From: Margaritispora aquatica | Lineage: Eukaryota; Ascomycota; Leotiomycetes; Helotiales; Discinellaceae | DNA: 64,000 nucleotides | Assembly: GCA_007644065.1 (NCBI GenBank) | Contig: VJWN01000019.1 | Span: 1-64,000 of the forward strand | Reading direction: 5' to 3' | In this document: positions 22,226-34,496 of the stretch, piece after piece | How positions within the stretch are numbered: position 1 is the first letter of the stretch | How the letters are laid out: the number at the start of each line of letters is the position of its first letter | Notes under the pieces: generated by a model | The model's database searches: none | The model's input: the letters and a program-made list of their open reading frames with translations, nothing else | Told to the model about the DNA's origin: nothing | Translations under genes and position numbers: made by a program

Positions 22226-23505
22226 GATCGAGAATGTCGGATTGGGTTATGTTGGGGATTAAGTCAGTGTATGAGAGCGTGATTTCTGTTTGTTTGCAGT
22301 TTAGAAGCGCTGCTACCTTGAGAAGAGTGGTGGGTTGTGTTCGATGAGATCCAGGAGATAATTTGCCGAAGTTGGCGCGTGGAGCTGTCAAATAGTCCTA
22401 TTTAGGCCTTGCACAGCTACCGCACCAGCCTAGATGCATCATCCTTGACCAATAACTCTCATTCAAAGTTTGTATCGAGGTATGAATCATTATGCTTGTA
22501 TGGCAGCAAGCCACCGCAGAACATATGGATCGAAAATGCTGCGCATCCAATCACACATATTCCTGCAATCTAGTGAAAAGCATGATCTCATCTAAATTGC
22601 GGCCTCAAGTCAAGATGAACTACTTGAAAGTGGTGTTTGGGAAAGGCAAGCTCCAGGATGGACCTAGATAGCGACAGCACTTCAGATACTTGAAGACCCA
22701 AAATTGTTTGAAGACCGTCCACTTCCACTCGACAGAAGCTGCCTCGCTAAGGATTAACTGGGCCCGGCATTGCGTGTTTTCTATCCACGGGTGGACTCTG
22801 GAGTTGAGTTTATCCACTATTTCATGCAATATCCTTCGCCAGCTCTTCCAACAGCGAAGACATGACTAGTGAACCATGACATGTAAAACCTCGCTTATGG
22901 CCATAATATTACGTGGTTGAAACATTTCTCTCCAATCTAATGCTGATTGAAGTCACTCGCCTTTTTCACAAGTCGGACTGCAGCACCCTAGTCGACCAGG
23001 GGGGCATCGCGATGTAGGAGACTTGCGAACAAGATGAGTAGTTTCGTATCGAAACCCTTCTTCCAGGTGTAAGGGTCGACCCAGTGCGGGAAATTCCCCA
23101 TGTCTATAATAATTGTCAGTGGGTCTTTGCTGACACAAATCCTTGCCTTTCGTCTAATCCTCCCAATGACATCAGGACGAGACGGTTCCAAATACGAACA
23201 CCAACAAGAGCAAGAGATGCTTCACGATGGGGGATTTCTTATGGACCTTGTCCCTGCCATATCTCTAGCTTTTCCAAACCCTTCTTGAGTTCCGTCGCCT
23301 CATAAGTATCAAATTAAAGATGTACTTCATTCAAATGGTTGCCATTCTCTAACTCATATTTGCCGTTTCAAAAATTCGTTAACAGGTCTTTTTCGCATTA
23401 AATCTAGCAGCCGACCTCGAATCCAAACATCGTTCATCCTCGCTCGATAAAGAATATTTCAATGCGATCAAGATTTTAGTTTGCTCGAACGCGAATCTAC
23501 AAGAA
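22226..23505. other. Gene-free divergent intergenic region
   Basis: About 1.3 kb between the dehydrogenase (minus) and the rhodopsin-domain gene (plus). Only short overlapping ORFs without splice continuity or family resemblance are present. I see no gene. Confidence 0.6.
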
Positions 23506-24848
23506 ATGTCAACTGTTGATCCAGACTTGAGAATCGTTCTGCCGCTGAATGGTACGAGTCTTGCAATTGTGGTCACGGCGATTACTTGCGGTCTTATTTC
23601 AATACTCGTTGTTGGCTTGCGATGTTTTGTTCGAATAAAGGACCAGCTCTTTGGATGGGACGATGGTTTGATGCTGGCAGGGTTGGTAAGTTCACATTAC
23701 TTGCAGTTCTCTGGTTGCACGCTGACTAGTGATAGATAATATATGTGGTTGAAGTAGTGCTGGCCTGCCTGGGCGCTTATGCTGGTCTCGGTGCACTGGA
23801 CAATCGCCTGAATGACTACCTGGCAGTCCAGTCAAAAAAATACCTCATGATCTGGATGATGCTGTACGTTGTATCGCTTGTTTTCATCAAAGCCTCAATT
23901 TGCATGACCATGCTGCGCGTGGGAAGCCCACTCAAAGTCCTTCGAGTATGTGTGTACATTTTGTTGGCCTTTTCTGTGGGTACGTTCCTTGCAACCATTA
24001 TCGGCATCTTGCTTCTGTGTAAGCCAGTGGAAGCCAATTGGAATACTGCCTTAGTCATCCAGGGAAAAGCTTCCTGTGCTAGCATGGACACAATGATAGG
24101 ACTATCCTACTTTTCAACGGCGTCTTCGATTGCAACGGACATGGCGTGCGCTGTGTTGCCAGGTGTTATCGTTTGGAATATGCAGTTAAAGCGGAAAGCA
24201 AAGATAGGAGTCTGTGTACTTCTATCCTTTGGATCTTTGTAAGTATCGCTTTTCGATTTGGTTCGCTCTCTTATTAACGACTTCAGGGCTTGCATTTCAA
24301 CAATGATTCGCACCCCATACATTCGCTTTTACCGAAATCCAACCTCCAACCTTGTTTGTAAGTATTGGCCCAATGCGTCTTCCATGTTATAAAGCTGACG
24401 CCTGCGTCCTCAAGTTCATGTAGGAAACATTGTTCTTTGGTCGAACGTCGAAACCGCAATTGGACTGGTTGCAGGCTCAATCCCGACACTGCGACGTCTT
24501 TTCATGGGTAAGATGGAGAAATCGAGCGCAGGATACAGTGGCAGTGGTCTACCAGGTAGAGCAGGTGCTAATGAGTTGGTTACATTTGGTGGGACGCCTA
24601 TGAACGGTCGTCGGTCTGGAAATCGTAGTTTCAAGAACCCAACAGATAAAGGAATCAGTGTGTCAACAGTACATACTCGAACTGATGGTGATTGGAAACG
24701 CTTGCAAGACGAGCATTCTGATTGCGAAAATGAGAAGAACCGACATGCAATACGAACGAACCATACATACGAGATAGAGACCGAAGCCGCTGAGAATCTC
24801 TCTTTTGGAGGATCGAGTCGAGACTCGATACTGAAAAGGACCCGTTGA
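23506..24848 (+). CDS. Rhodopsin-domain seven-helix membrane protein
   Basis: Exons 23506-23685, 23736-24238, 24287-24357 and 24415-24848 give 395 residues. There are seven hydrophobic segments: IVVTAITCGLISILVVGL, the one spanning intron 1, IWMMLYVVSLVFIK, VYILLAFSVGTFLAT, the MDTMIGLSYFSTASS region, IGVCVLLSFGSL and the one after VGNIVLWSNVE. The fingerprints RCFVRIK-WDDGLMLAG, CKPVEANWN and SIPTLRRLF are those of the fungal rhodopsin domain found in PTH11-like receptors. There is no Cys-rich CFEM domain at the N-terminus. The last intron must use the acceptor CCTCAAG (24414); the downstream CATGTAG creates a stop. A polar cytoplasmic tail of about 110 residues follows. The function is unknown. 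Confidence 0.88.
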
Positions 24849-25390
24849 GACATAGATAAAGATGAGGAGACAAACTGGGGGTTTGAGTTTGTGTGCTATG
24901 TACACAAGAATAATTTGAAGTTATCGCTGGAATATTAGGTATGATGGAAGAAGATGAGGAAGGTGTAAGTAAAGACGGGTACTTTGATTGAAACCGGAAT
25001 TGCGCTACCTTAAGGTTATTCCGTTCCGCATATCACATGATACAAGTCACATGAGGGCCTGAGGTATTAGTGGGGTTCCAGGTTGGCATTCTGCAAAATG
25101 CCCGCGTTGGTTTGAGAATTCCACCAGCACATTTCATCTCAACTCTCACTCAACCGACATTACAACTCAATCTCAATACAATTTCCATCATAGTTGACTC
25201 AAACAGACCAGAAATTTGAGTGCAGACTACTCACGGAGAAGTCGGGAGATTGAGAGTTGATTGATAGCTACTATAAAAGTGCCTCGTACAAAGATACTTG
25301 ACCCCTCATGCTCAACGCACACTAATAGACCTCCAGATATTCGCGAGCCCCCTGAACTGGATTACTAGCGAGACCACTAAATTTGAAGAT
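24849..25390. other. Intergenic / 5' leader
   Basis: 3' end of the rhodopsin-domain gene and a long upstream region of the acetyltransferase gene. The reading frame of the next gene stays open back to about 25298 but without an ATG. Nothing else recognised. Confidence 0.5.
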
Positions 25391-27157
25391 ATGCCTGCCA
25401 TGCTGGATGATCCATCAAGCCCGACCATATATCGAACTTCTGGTGTTGAACCATACCCAAATCCTCACGAATCCCAGCCTCAACTTCCCTTGGGTGTATA
25501 TCCCCGTCAAGTGACTCTTCGGGACAGAGTGACAATAGCGACCATTGTGCCATTCTCATCCCAGCACCAGGTCCCAGCATCCCTGCTCGCATACCTTGGT
25601 GATCAGCTCAATAAGGAAATTGAGAATGGTGACACCTATCCAATGATGGACACTATGCCTGCGGCCAAGTTTTCCTCATATTGGTTCCAGAATTTTGCTG
25701 CAGTCATACTACTTGGAAGCATCGAAAATGCCGACGATGTTATTGAAGGCAAGAATTGGGCTGTGGAATGCTTGGGCAGCTTCTATATCAAACCAAATTA
25801 TCCAGGACGAAGCAGTCATGTCTGTAATGCAGGATTTCTTGTGACAGATGCGGCTCGTAATCGCGGAGTTGGCAGATTGATGGGGGAGAGCTACATTGAT
25901 TGGGCACCGAAAATTGGGTACTCCTACTCTGTTTTCAATCTTGTCTACGAGACAAATGTTGCTTCCTGCCGCATTTGGGATGCTCTCGGCTTCAAACGAA
26001 TTGGCCGTGTGAAAGGCGCTGGGAATTTGAAGTCATACCCAGGACAGTTGATAGATGCTATCATCTTCGGTAGAGATTTAGGACCAGAGGGCGAAGATTT
26101 CGTGAGTGAGGAGCGTTTCGATAAGATCAAATTCTATCTCAAATTCGGCAAATATCCTGCAGGTGCTGATCGGGCCGAAAAATCCAGACTTCGAAGCGCA
26201 GCGACGCATTACAAACTAATTCCTGAATCCGACAAACTGATGTTGAAGGACAAAGAAGTGATATCTGATCCTCAGACGCAATATGAGATCGCAAGAACCG
26301 TTCATGTTTTGCAACACGGAGGCATCAACAAGACAACAGCTACTATTGCAGAGAAGTATCACTGGGTCAGGATCAAAGAAACTGTCAGTCTTGTAATTAG
26401 GAACTGTACGCAATGCAAGGAATTAGGCAAAGCCCCTGCGGTACGCGGAGATGGTGTGATTAGGCCTGCTCCAAGGGGTCAAGTCACTTCTTCATCCGGT
26501 CAGGGTGGTGTAAGTGCTGCAGGAAGGATACTCAGCCTTCACCAAGAGCACATTTCACAAGATGGGTTCTCAGGCCATGCAGGACAAGGTTCGGTATCCC
26601 CTCAGGTCTTGAATCGAGCCTTGCCGGGCAATTCCCAGAATATGCCCAACCACATGCAACCTCCAATGCACCATCGTTCTCAAATGCATCAGCAACACTC
26701 AGCCCCGCCAGGTCGTATGCAAGATGATTACCTACCGCTTGATCCTCAGATCATGGCAGATGTTCATAATGTTCTTGGTGGCTATGCTACGCATGCTCAT
26801 TCTTTGTCAATTTCATCACAAGACCATCATAGTAACCATGACCACCATCCCCAGCTCCAACAATCCAGCTACCATTCTCCTGCCTCGGATGATCATGATC
26901 AACACGATCCTGACTCGTTTCACGCGATGCTCACTTCGAATCACCAGAACAGACATGAAGGTGATGCAGATCTTGATATGCTTCTTGATGCTGACCACGA
27001 TGAAGATGGTGATGGTGAGGATGAAGACCCAATGAACACGCCTATGCATGGAGCAGATGAGGATGAACATGGCACCATTGACCATTTGCGTAACGAAGAT
27101 GATAGCCGAGCAGGCGAAGGATCAAAACGTGTTGCTAGAGGATATGGACGCCGTTGA
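25391..27157 (+). CDS. Spt10-like GNAT acetyltransferase with integrase-type HHCC zinc finger
   Basis: Nuclear protein, 588 residues, single exon. Residues about 40-230 form a GNAT fold with the acetyl-CoA loop RNRGVGRLM (156-164) and the C-terminal GNAT strand FNLVYETNVASCRIWDALGFKRIG. An HHCC finger follows: H305-X3-H309-X29-C339-X2-C342, the pattern of retroviral/retrotransposon integrases. This combination is known from yeast Spt10, a histone-gene activator that binds DNA through that finger, and the filamentous-fungal homologue is the natural assignment. The tail (about 400-588) is His-, Gln- and Asp-rich and disordered-looking, ending with an acidic run and RRVARGYGRR-like basics. The ATG at 25391 is the first in frame. 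Confidence 0.85.
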   Translation: MPAMLDDPSSPTIYRTSGVEPYPNPHESQPQLPLGVYPRQVTLRDRVTIATIVPFSSQHQVPASLLAYLGDQLNKEIENGDTYPMMDTMPAAKFSSYWFQNFAAVILLGSIENADDVIEGKNWAVECLGSFYIKPNYPGRSSHVCNAGFLVTDAARNRGVGRLMGESYIDWAPKIGYSYSVFNLVYETNVASCRIWDALGFKRIGRVKGAGNLKSYPGQLIDAIIFGRDLGPEGEDFVSEERFDKIKFYLKFGKYPAGADRAEKSRLRSAATHYKLIPESDKLMLKDKEVISDPQTQYEIARTVHVLQHGGINKTTATIAEKYHWVRIKETVSLVIRNCTQCKELGKAPAVRGDGVIRPAPRGQVTSSSGQGGVSAAGRILSLHQEHISQDGFSGHAGQGSVSPQVLNRALPGNSQNMPNHMQPPMHHRSQMHQQHSAPPGRMQDDYLPLDPQIMADVHNVLGGYATHAHSLSISSQDHHSNHDHHPQLQQSSYHSPASDDHDQHDPDSFHAMLTSNHQNRHEGDADLDMLLDADHDEDGDGEDEDPMNTPMHGADEDEHGTIDHLRNEDDSRAGEGSKRVARGYGRR

Positions 27158-27809
27158 GCTGTACACGCAATGCGAATAAATTGAAGAAACCATACGTTTG
27201 TTAGGAGCTGCCTCTTCTGGGGGATATTGTTTTCAGCTATACAATGATACGAATACGTTGCCGCCCACGTTCAGATAAAGCTTATATATTCTAGACAAAC
27301 TACTCATCGATACTGGCTCACTCGCTTGATTGCATAAGCTACCGGCGCTAATGCAGCAATGCAATACCTATATAAACGTCTTGATTGGGCTTCGCCGTAA
27401 AATCGCTTCAGCAGATGACATAACATGTACAACGAAAATGGCCTACGCCGCAAAGTATTTCTAGAGAAATGCTGTTCTCATGGGCTGCTCACATCAGCAA
27501 ATACTGCATATTCAGACTGTCGTCATCACCAACCCAACACATACTTTGGATGAATCGAGAGTATTTTCTTTTATCTATGCGGTGAGATTGAGGCGGGGTT
27601 TATGGCAAGGATTAAGCCGATTCAATATACGATTGCTCAGACGGCTTTATTTTACGAGCTTCGCGTATCGCGTATCGCGTATCTAGGCCATATTTCTCTC
27701 TTTAAAGCCCTCGCTGGTCTTAACATGGTATCCACTCTGGAAATCAAAGATGACATCAAAGCACACCAATAAAGAAACTAGGCAAGAGACAAACTTATCT
27801 AGTCGCAAT
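27158..27809. other. Gene-free interval
   Basis: Between the acetyltransferase and the next regulator. It contains a 7 bp triplicated CGCGTAT string near 27663-27684. No gene seen. Confidence 0.6.
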
Positions 27810-29578
27810 ATGACAACTATACTAGTGGACAGAACGGCAGTAACCCCGAAAGCATCTGGAAGAAGGCAAAGCAAAGTTAGAACTGGCTGTTTTACGTGCA
27901 AGTGAGTGTCATCTTCTCAGTACCGTGTTGGGCTTGAAAACTGCTAATCCAGAAGTACAGAGCACGACGCGTCAAATGCGGCGAAGAAAAACCAAACTGT
28001 ATAAGATGTGTAAAACTCGCCATTCAATGCGAAGGATATCCCGCATCGAGTAAGCAAGTTACATTGGCAGTATCGCGAGTGATACTTCCGAAAGGCAGGC
28101 CTTCTCCTGGCACCAGAAGCTCTAAAGTCAATCATGGTGTTCTACTTTCCGGATGTCGTTTTCTCGATGAGAATGAAAAATTGTGCTTTCGACTATACTG
28201 TGACGAAATTGCCGACCAGCTGAGGGGCCCTTTCCAAACCTCTCTATGGGATCGCTTGATTCCACAAGCGAGTCAAACAGAGCCATTCATCCGGCATGCT
28301 GTGGTCGGTCTCGGAGCCCTGGCCAAGATTCAACAGGAAATCGCAAGAACACGAACGCGTGGGAGCCGGTGTACAACTGTACCAGATTATTCGTATGCAC
28401 TTTCGCAGTATGGAAAATCGCTACAAGGAGTTCGGACCTCAATCACTACTTCCAAGCCTGAAATCAATAAGCTATTGATTGCTTGTATATTGGTATTTTG
28501 CTTTGAGACGATGTATGGTAGGCCAGGCCCTGCAATTGCGAGCGCAACAAGTGGTATGATGTTACTTCTCAACTGCCTAGAAAACCGCGCGAACCAAAGC
28601 GCGGAGTTTTTTCTTAGTAATGAATGGTGCGCTCAGTCTACCGAGGAGGATCTTATGGCGGCCTTAGCTGGCCTTGACTTACAAGTATTATTCTTTTTTG
28701 ACAATCGACCAGAGTCTACCCATTGGTTCATGATCAACGAAGCGAATAAAATTGTTCCCCAGATTCCAGCCCAATTCGATACAGTTAGAGGTGCAAGGAA
28801 ATTTTGGTCGCTGATAATGAGGCGGAATTTTCACTTCATCAAGATTGCTTTAACTCGCTCCAAAAGCCACCAGCTGGCTGGACACTGGAAATACAGCTCA
28901 GAGGCGCCCTGGGAGGACTGTCTCGACCTATTCCCAGGTGGTAATATGTTTAGCACGCCAAAGGAGCCAGCCTTGGAGCTACTCGACCTGTCCGTATTGT
29001 ATCAAAAGGATATCGACAAGTGGAATGCATCATGTGCTCGCCTGTTTGAGAGGACACAAAAGCATGGGACAACCAAGGACAAAATTATTGTGGCAATGCT
29101 TCGCATGCATTCTCTTGTCAGCCAAGTGATGCTTGCTGCGGCCTTTTTCGAAACAGAAATTCAGTACGACGTTTTCTTCCCAGAGTTCCGCGAGATTTTG
29201 GTCTTGCTTGAATATCTGCATCCGCATGTCACGGGAAAGGGAAATTTGTTCTACCAATTCGAGCTTGGGATCATAATTGGATTGCATCTTATTGGTTGCA
29301 GGTGTCGGGATCGCGAGACGAGGGATAAAGCTATGAGCTTGATGGCCAAGAAGGAATTTCGAGAAGGGTTTTGGGATACGGGGGTGGGTTTGATATTTGT
29401 CAAGACTGTTAGAGATGCGGAGGAGGAGAGTAGAGATGAAATGGGATTGATACCTGAGCACAAGAGGACATTTGCTGCCTGTGTGTTTGTTGATTTAGCG
29501 GGGAGAAGGGGCGTTTTGGGTTATGTGAAAAGGGGTTTAGAGGGCCTGGAGTTTTATGAGAAATTCTACCAGTATTAA
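27810..29578 (+). CDS. Zn2Cys6 (C6) transcription factor
   Basis: Exons 27810-27901 and 27961-29578 give 569 residues. The zinc cluster is interrupted by the only intron: C27-X2-C30-X6-C37-X6-C44-X2-C47-X6-C54, in the form RTGCFTCKARRVKCGEEKPNC, common among fungal C6 regulators with a C-terminal DUF3468/fungal-specific domain. The rest is helical, with RHAVVGLGALAKIQ and INKLLIACILVFCFETMYGRPG, features of the fungal-specific transcription factor domain. The usual position near the N-terminus supports the start at 27810. Target genes are not evident; it lies between Spt10-like and CCT7 housekeeping-type genes. Confidence 0.9.
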
Positions 29579-30067
29579 TACATGTTTGGACGGTAATAAT
29601 TAGCAATGTTGTCTCGGGACTAGTCGAAGAAGAAGAAGAACAAGAATAATAACAACAATAATTTATGAACAAGTCGTAAGAGCAGGTTTGTTTAAGGTAG
29701 TTTACTAAACGATACTGCATTTCCTTCACGAAGGGTGAACAGCATTTAGAGTCCCTGATAGGTTTAGATTGGTTTACAATACTCAATAGACCTCAAAGGC
29801 AATACCCTACATAGTACGGTACAAATGGAGAGATACCACACTTTACCTTGTGGAAAACGAGGAATTAGGTCATGTGACCAAGAGCTCGTCCTTAGCGTGG
29901 ATCTCAATCGCGACGACGCGAATAATTTTTGAAAGCTCAAGCGGGAGAGGCCTGATAGAACATAGCTCTGCAACACCCCACCATAACTCCAACCCCTCCT
30001 CTACCACCTCCCACCGATCATACCAACAAAAGCGATCCACCTCCATACTTGAAAGAGATCCGCCAAC
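29579..30067. other. Gene-free interval / CCT7 promoter
   Basis: Starts with A- and triplet-rich DNA (GAAGAAGAAGAA, AATAATAACAACAATAA) near 29625-29665 and ends with a C/T-rich leader before the CCT7 start. No gene seen. Confidence 0.6.
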
Positions 30068-31884
30068 ATGTCTTTCGGTGGCCAAACACCCACCATTATT
30101 GTCCTGAAAGAGGGTCAGTCAACAGAATCCAAGAGAAGGAAAAAGCGAGTTGACAAGTTACAGGCACCGATTCTTCACAAGGAAAGGGGCAGATCATATC
30201 CAATATCAATGCATGCTTAGCTGTGCAAGCTACCATTCGGAGTACGCTGGGCCCATACGGTGGGGATTTATTGCTGGTAGATGCAAATGGCAGACAGACG
30301 ATTACAAATGATGGCGCAACTGTTATGAAGGTAGGATCACATCTGTAGGATTACCAAATATCGAGCTGACGGTGTAGCTTCTTGATATTGTACACCCTGC
30401 AGCAAGAATCCTTACGGACATCGCCAGATCACAAGACGCTGAAGTGGGAGATGGAACCACCTCCGTGGTTGTTTTGGCAGGAGAAATCTTGAAGGAAGTG
30501 AAGGACCATGTTGAGCAAGGTGTTAGCTCGCAGACTATCATGAAGGGATTGAGGCGGGCTTCGGCGATGGCTGTCAACAAGGTTAAGGAGATTGCGGTCA
30601 ATACCAGTGATGGAAACAAGAGGGAAACCTTGAGCAAGTTGGCCGGTACTGCTATGAGCAGCAAGTTGATCAAGAGAAACACTGGGTTCTTCACAAAGAG
30701 TAAGAAATCATTTTTAGGGGTTTCGATTATACTAATACCTTGCAGTGGTTGTGGATGCCGTCTTGTCTCTCGACCAGGATGATTTGAATGAGAAGCTTAT
30801 TGGTATCAAAAAGATTCCAGGCGGCTCTCTAACTGACTCCCTTTTTGTTAACGGTGTGGCATTCAAGAAAACATTCTCATATGCTGGATTCGAGCAACAG
30901 CCAAAGTCCTTCAAGAACCCAAAGATTGTCTGCCTGAATGTCGAGCTTGAGCTCAAGTCAGAGAAGGATAATGCTGAGGTGAGAGTCGAGCAGGTTTCGG
31001 AATATCAAGCTATTGTGGATGCGGAATGGCAAATCATCTATAACAAGATGGAGGCGCTATACAAGACTGGAGCGAAGGTCGTCTTATCCAAATTACCAAT
31101 TGGTGATCTTGCAACACAGTACTTTGCAGACAGAGATATCTTCTGTGCGGGAAGGGTTGGATCTGATGATCTTGAGCGTGTGATTCAAGCAACAGGTGGC
31201 TCCATTCAGTCCACCTGCTCGGATATCCACCCAGAGCATCTCGGCACCTGTGGAAGTTTTGAGGAGCGACAAATTGGTGGTGAACGATTCAACTTCTTCG
31301 AGGACTGTCCGGCAGCCAAGACATGCACTCTTGTTCTCCGTGGTGGAGCGGAGCAATTCATTGCCGAGGTTGAACGCTCCCTTCATGATGCGATTATGAT
31401 TGTTAAGCGTGCAATCAAGAATCAAACTATTGTCGCCGGTGGTGGAGCATGCGAGATGGAGATCTCAGCATACCTACACCGCTACGCCGATAAGAACGTA
31501 CCACATAAGCAACAAGCAATCATCAAGTCCTTTGCCAAAGCACTTGAAGTCATCCCTCGCCAACTTTGCGACAATGCCGGTTTTGACGCCACTGATATCC
31601 TGAATAAGCTGCGCGTAGAGCACAGGAAGGGCAACATTTGGGCAGGTGTCGATTTCGATAATGAGGGCATCAGGGATAACCTCGCTGCATTTGTGTGGGA
31701 GCCAGCTTTGGTAAAGATCAATGCCATCCAGGCGGCTACGGAAGCAAGTTGCTTGATCTTGAGCGTGGATGAGACGATTAAGAATGAGGAGAGTGCACAG
31801 CCTAATGCTCCTCAGCGGGGCTTACCACCTGGAGCTGCGCAGAGGGCATTGAGGGGTAGAGGTCGGGGTATGCCAAGACGGTAG
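30068..31884 (+). CDS. CCT7: Chaperonin CCT subunit eta (TCP-1 eta)
   Basis: One of eight subunits of the cytosolic TRiC/CCT chaperonin that folds actin, tubulin and WD-repeat proteins. Exons 30068-30113, 30164-30330, 30378-30699 and 30746-31884 give 557 residues, the normal length. Group II chaperonin signatures are TLGPYGG near the N-terminus, NDGATVMK (64-71) and [13 protein letters not shown] (95-107, ATP site). The N-terminal [18 protein letters not shown] and the eta-specific [14 protein letters not shown] tail identify the subunit. This is the best anchor for ordinary housekeeping sequence in the window. Confidence 0.97.
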
Positions 31885-32848
31885 ACGGGGTTTGAAAGTT
31901 GGAATGAACAAAATGTAGCATGCTCGCTAGATGTTATAAACTATGCATCCAGTTGATGAATGTATGATGACTACGCGCATGAGATTAGTCGAAAACTAGA
32001 TTGCTAGTTGTGTGCGCAAGCATTGATGTCTCATGTTCGCCATATCTCAAGTTCCTCGGTTATGAGATTTTTCTTTTATTATTATTCCGTGTTAACCTAG
32101 ATAGCATGCTTGTAACTCTCACCGGATGCTTCAAGTGTAGCTGCCCGGCCTCATTCAGCAAAGAACTTCCGACACTCCTAAACCTCCATATAAAGATACT
32201 ACCACTCTGGCTGGATATCTCTTACAAACCATCAAAACAACGCTGCGCTTAAGCATACAGGATTACTAGAGAGCGCTGTCACTCACAATCGATCATTCGC
32301 TGTCATCTCGTTTAATGGGTTTTCCGTTTGTGCGTGTCCTACACTTCCTCTGCAAAAGCAAGATTAGCCAATTCAAGAAATATGTATCTCCCAATCGGAG
32401 CGGAGTCACACTAGACCTCAGCAGTAGGTGAAATTCAATGGTGCTCAAAATTATATGATGATGTTGTTGTTGTAAACCACATTGCATCATATCACATACA
32501 CACCCCCAAGGCGCATAATCCTTCAGAGAAAACAAAGAGCACATAATAAAACAACACATTCACATCCAGCCAGTTACCTCTCCCAACACCAAATTGTGCG
32601 TTATTGCACTTGAAACATTATTCGCCATATTAAGGAGAGCTGGAGGCAAGGTAGACGCGGGGTGATTGAATGCTCTGTTTGGGTCTAAGAGTTAAGCGAG
32701 AACTCAAACTGCCTGTTCGCAGGTCTGTCATTGTTTCACCTCCTCGCATTGCTTCGTTCGTCTGTTCGTGAAACATGAAACTCGGTCATTTGTTTCGAGT
32801 CTTCGCGCATTTATAACCTGAGCGCTTTCCTCTTTCCTTTCATCAGCA
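31885..32848. other. Gene-free interval
   Basis: About 1 kb between CCT7 and the next plus-strand gene. The distal 200 bp are C/T-rich, as expected of a fungal promoter/leader, with a TATA-like TTTATAACC near 32810. No coding sequence seen. Confidence 0.6.
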
Positions 32849-34183
32849 ATGTTGGTAAAACCAGAGCCCCGATTCCTGATCCCATGTATCATCATCTTTC
32901 TTTCATCTGTGGTAATCCTATTCCAATGGGGAGAATTAATTTCTAGTCGATACAGTCTCTTGCGTTACCATGATCACTCAGAGCCAGTCATCGAGGAGTT
33001 GGCAGACATTGACAAGTACCGCGAGGTATTCTCCGTCTCGACACCTGACAAAAAATACTTCTTCGTCGATTTCATTGATCAAAGATCAATCAATCCAAAC
33101 ATCATCCCTCATCCATTTCTCGACGACACATGGATACTTGTCGCTCAAAGGCATGATCCAGAAACTTTCGCTCAACATCCCATGACCTTCGCCGAGTTGA
33201 CATGCAATGCAGTCTTCCAGAATGGGTCATTGCAATGCTTGAGCAGCCCGACCACTTTACCTATTGAAACCTCGCCTGGATCACAGCAATGTAAAGATGA
33301 TCTCGTCGTTCTAAACATGAACCAAGGACCACACGACGCTCGTGTGTTCTATGGACCCGATGCATCATACATTGTATACGGATCAAATTCAGAGTTCACA
33401 TGCTTTGGTCAGTGGGCGCAGAATTTTGGCTCGCTCATGGACTGGGGATATGCTACATTCCCCGAGACTGGAGGGTTTGATGATGCCGTTGAACTGCAGA
33501 GACCTCTGCCTTTCGGGAATGTGGAGAAGAATTGGTTTTTGTTTTGGGACTTTGCGGGGCACATGTATACTCACTACGACATCTCACCAAAGCGATCCTT
33601 CGCCTTGCTGCAAATTGACGGCTCAGTCGGACCGGATCTCGCTCCTCAGGCAGAAGATGCAAGATGTATGGCGAAGTATATGCCAAAATTAGGGCCAGGA
33701 AAGCAATCGATTCATCAAGCGACGAATTCCCTGTCCGTTACGCTCTGCGGGCGTGATGACCCCGCATGCGAGCCTGACGAACACAACACTTTCATCTTGA
33801 CAATTTTCCAACACAAGCAGTACCGTTACTTTCATAGTGTGTACGAACCGTACGCTATGCTATTTCAGCAGCAAGCTCCATTCAAGGTACATGGCATATC
33901 TACAAAGCCATTTTGGATACATGGGCGATGGAAACCAAGCGAGATAAAAGCCAACACAAATGTAGTGGGAGAGGAGACGGGACACAGTGGGGGTGGACGA
34001 AGTTGGAATCAGACTGAGATGTTTTACATTACCTCGATAAGTTGGAGAGACAGAAGTCAGAAGTATCATGGATACATTGATGATGTGGTGTTCTTAGGCT
34101 TTGGAATTGAAGACTCACAGAGCGCTGGGATTGATGTAGTTGTTGGAGATCTGTTGCAAGATCTTGGCATGTGCTTGAATTGA
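32849..34183 (+). CDS. Uncharacterised type II membrane protein, possible beta-propeller glycosidase/glycosyltransferase
   Basis: Single-exon gene of 444 residues. A signal anchor at about 9-26 (FLIPCIIIFLSSVVILF) precedes a lumenal domain with NPNIIPHPFLDDTWILVAQ, GPHDARVFYGPDASYIVYGS and several paired Cys. The 'HDARVF' turn and repeated blade-like strands recall five-bladed beta-propellers of sugar-active enzymes (GH130-like phosphorylases, fungal beta-mannosyltransferases). I do not recognise the family with confidence and no catalytic assignment is claimed. The topology fits a Golgi or cell-surface enzyme. Promoter and ATG context are normal. Confidence 0.75.
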   Translation: MLVKPEPRFLIPCIIIFLSSVVILFQWGELISSRYSLLRYHDHSEPVIEELADIDKYREVFSVSTPDKKYFFVDFIDQRSINPNIIPHPFLDDTWILVAQRHDPETFAQHPMTFAELTCNAVFQNGSLQCLSSPTTLPIETSPGSQQCKDDLVVLNMNQGPHDARVFYGPDASYIVYGSNSEFTCFGQWAQNFGSLMDWGYATFPETGGFDDAVELQRPLPFGNVEKNWFLFWDFAGHMYTHYDISPKRSFALLQIDGSVGPDLAPQAEDARCMAKYMPKLGPGKQSIHQATNSLSVTLCGRDDPACEPDEHNTFILTIFQHKQYRYFHSVYEPYAMLFQQQAPFKVHGISTKPFWIHGRWKPSEIKANTNVVGEETGHSGGGRSWNQTEMFYITSISWRDRSQKYHGYIDDVVFLGFGIEDSQSAGIDVVVGDLLQDLGMCLN

Positions 34184-34496
34184 TTTTCGTACAAATAAGA
34201 CTACAGTACTCAGTGTGAATTATTTGTTGATGCAATATCTAAATTAGTGCTAAATAGGCGAGAAGTCAAACAGCTATATCTTTACTGTCACTTATATTCG
34301 CAATAACACTATTAGACTTAAAAGTTCCTGATGTAAAAGATATTATTGAAGAAAATTTAAACCATTATATACTATTTTTAGGGAGATTGAGTTATTCGTT
34401 GACTTTCATTCATTTTCAAAATTGGTGTTTATTAGGTGAGGGAAGCACGGATGTTGCATCAACAAATAAGCCTCTGGGCACAGTTTGACCGCTCGT
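34184..34496. other. Short gene-free interval (convergent ends)
   Basis: AT-rich DNA between the 3' ends of the type II protein gene and the second rhodopsin-domain gene. Nothing recognised. Confidence 0.6.
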
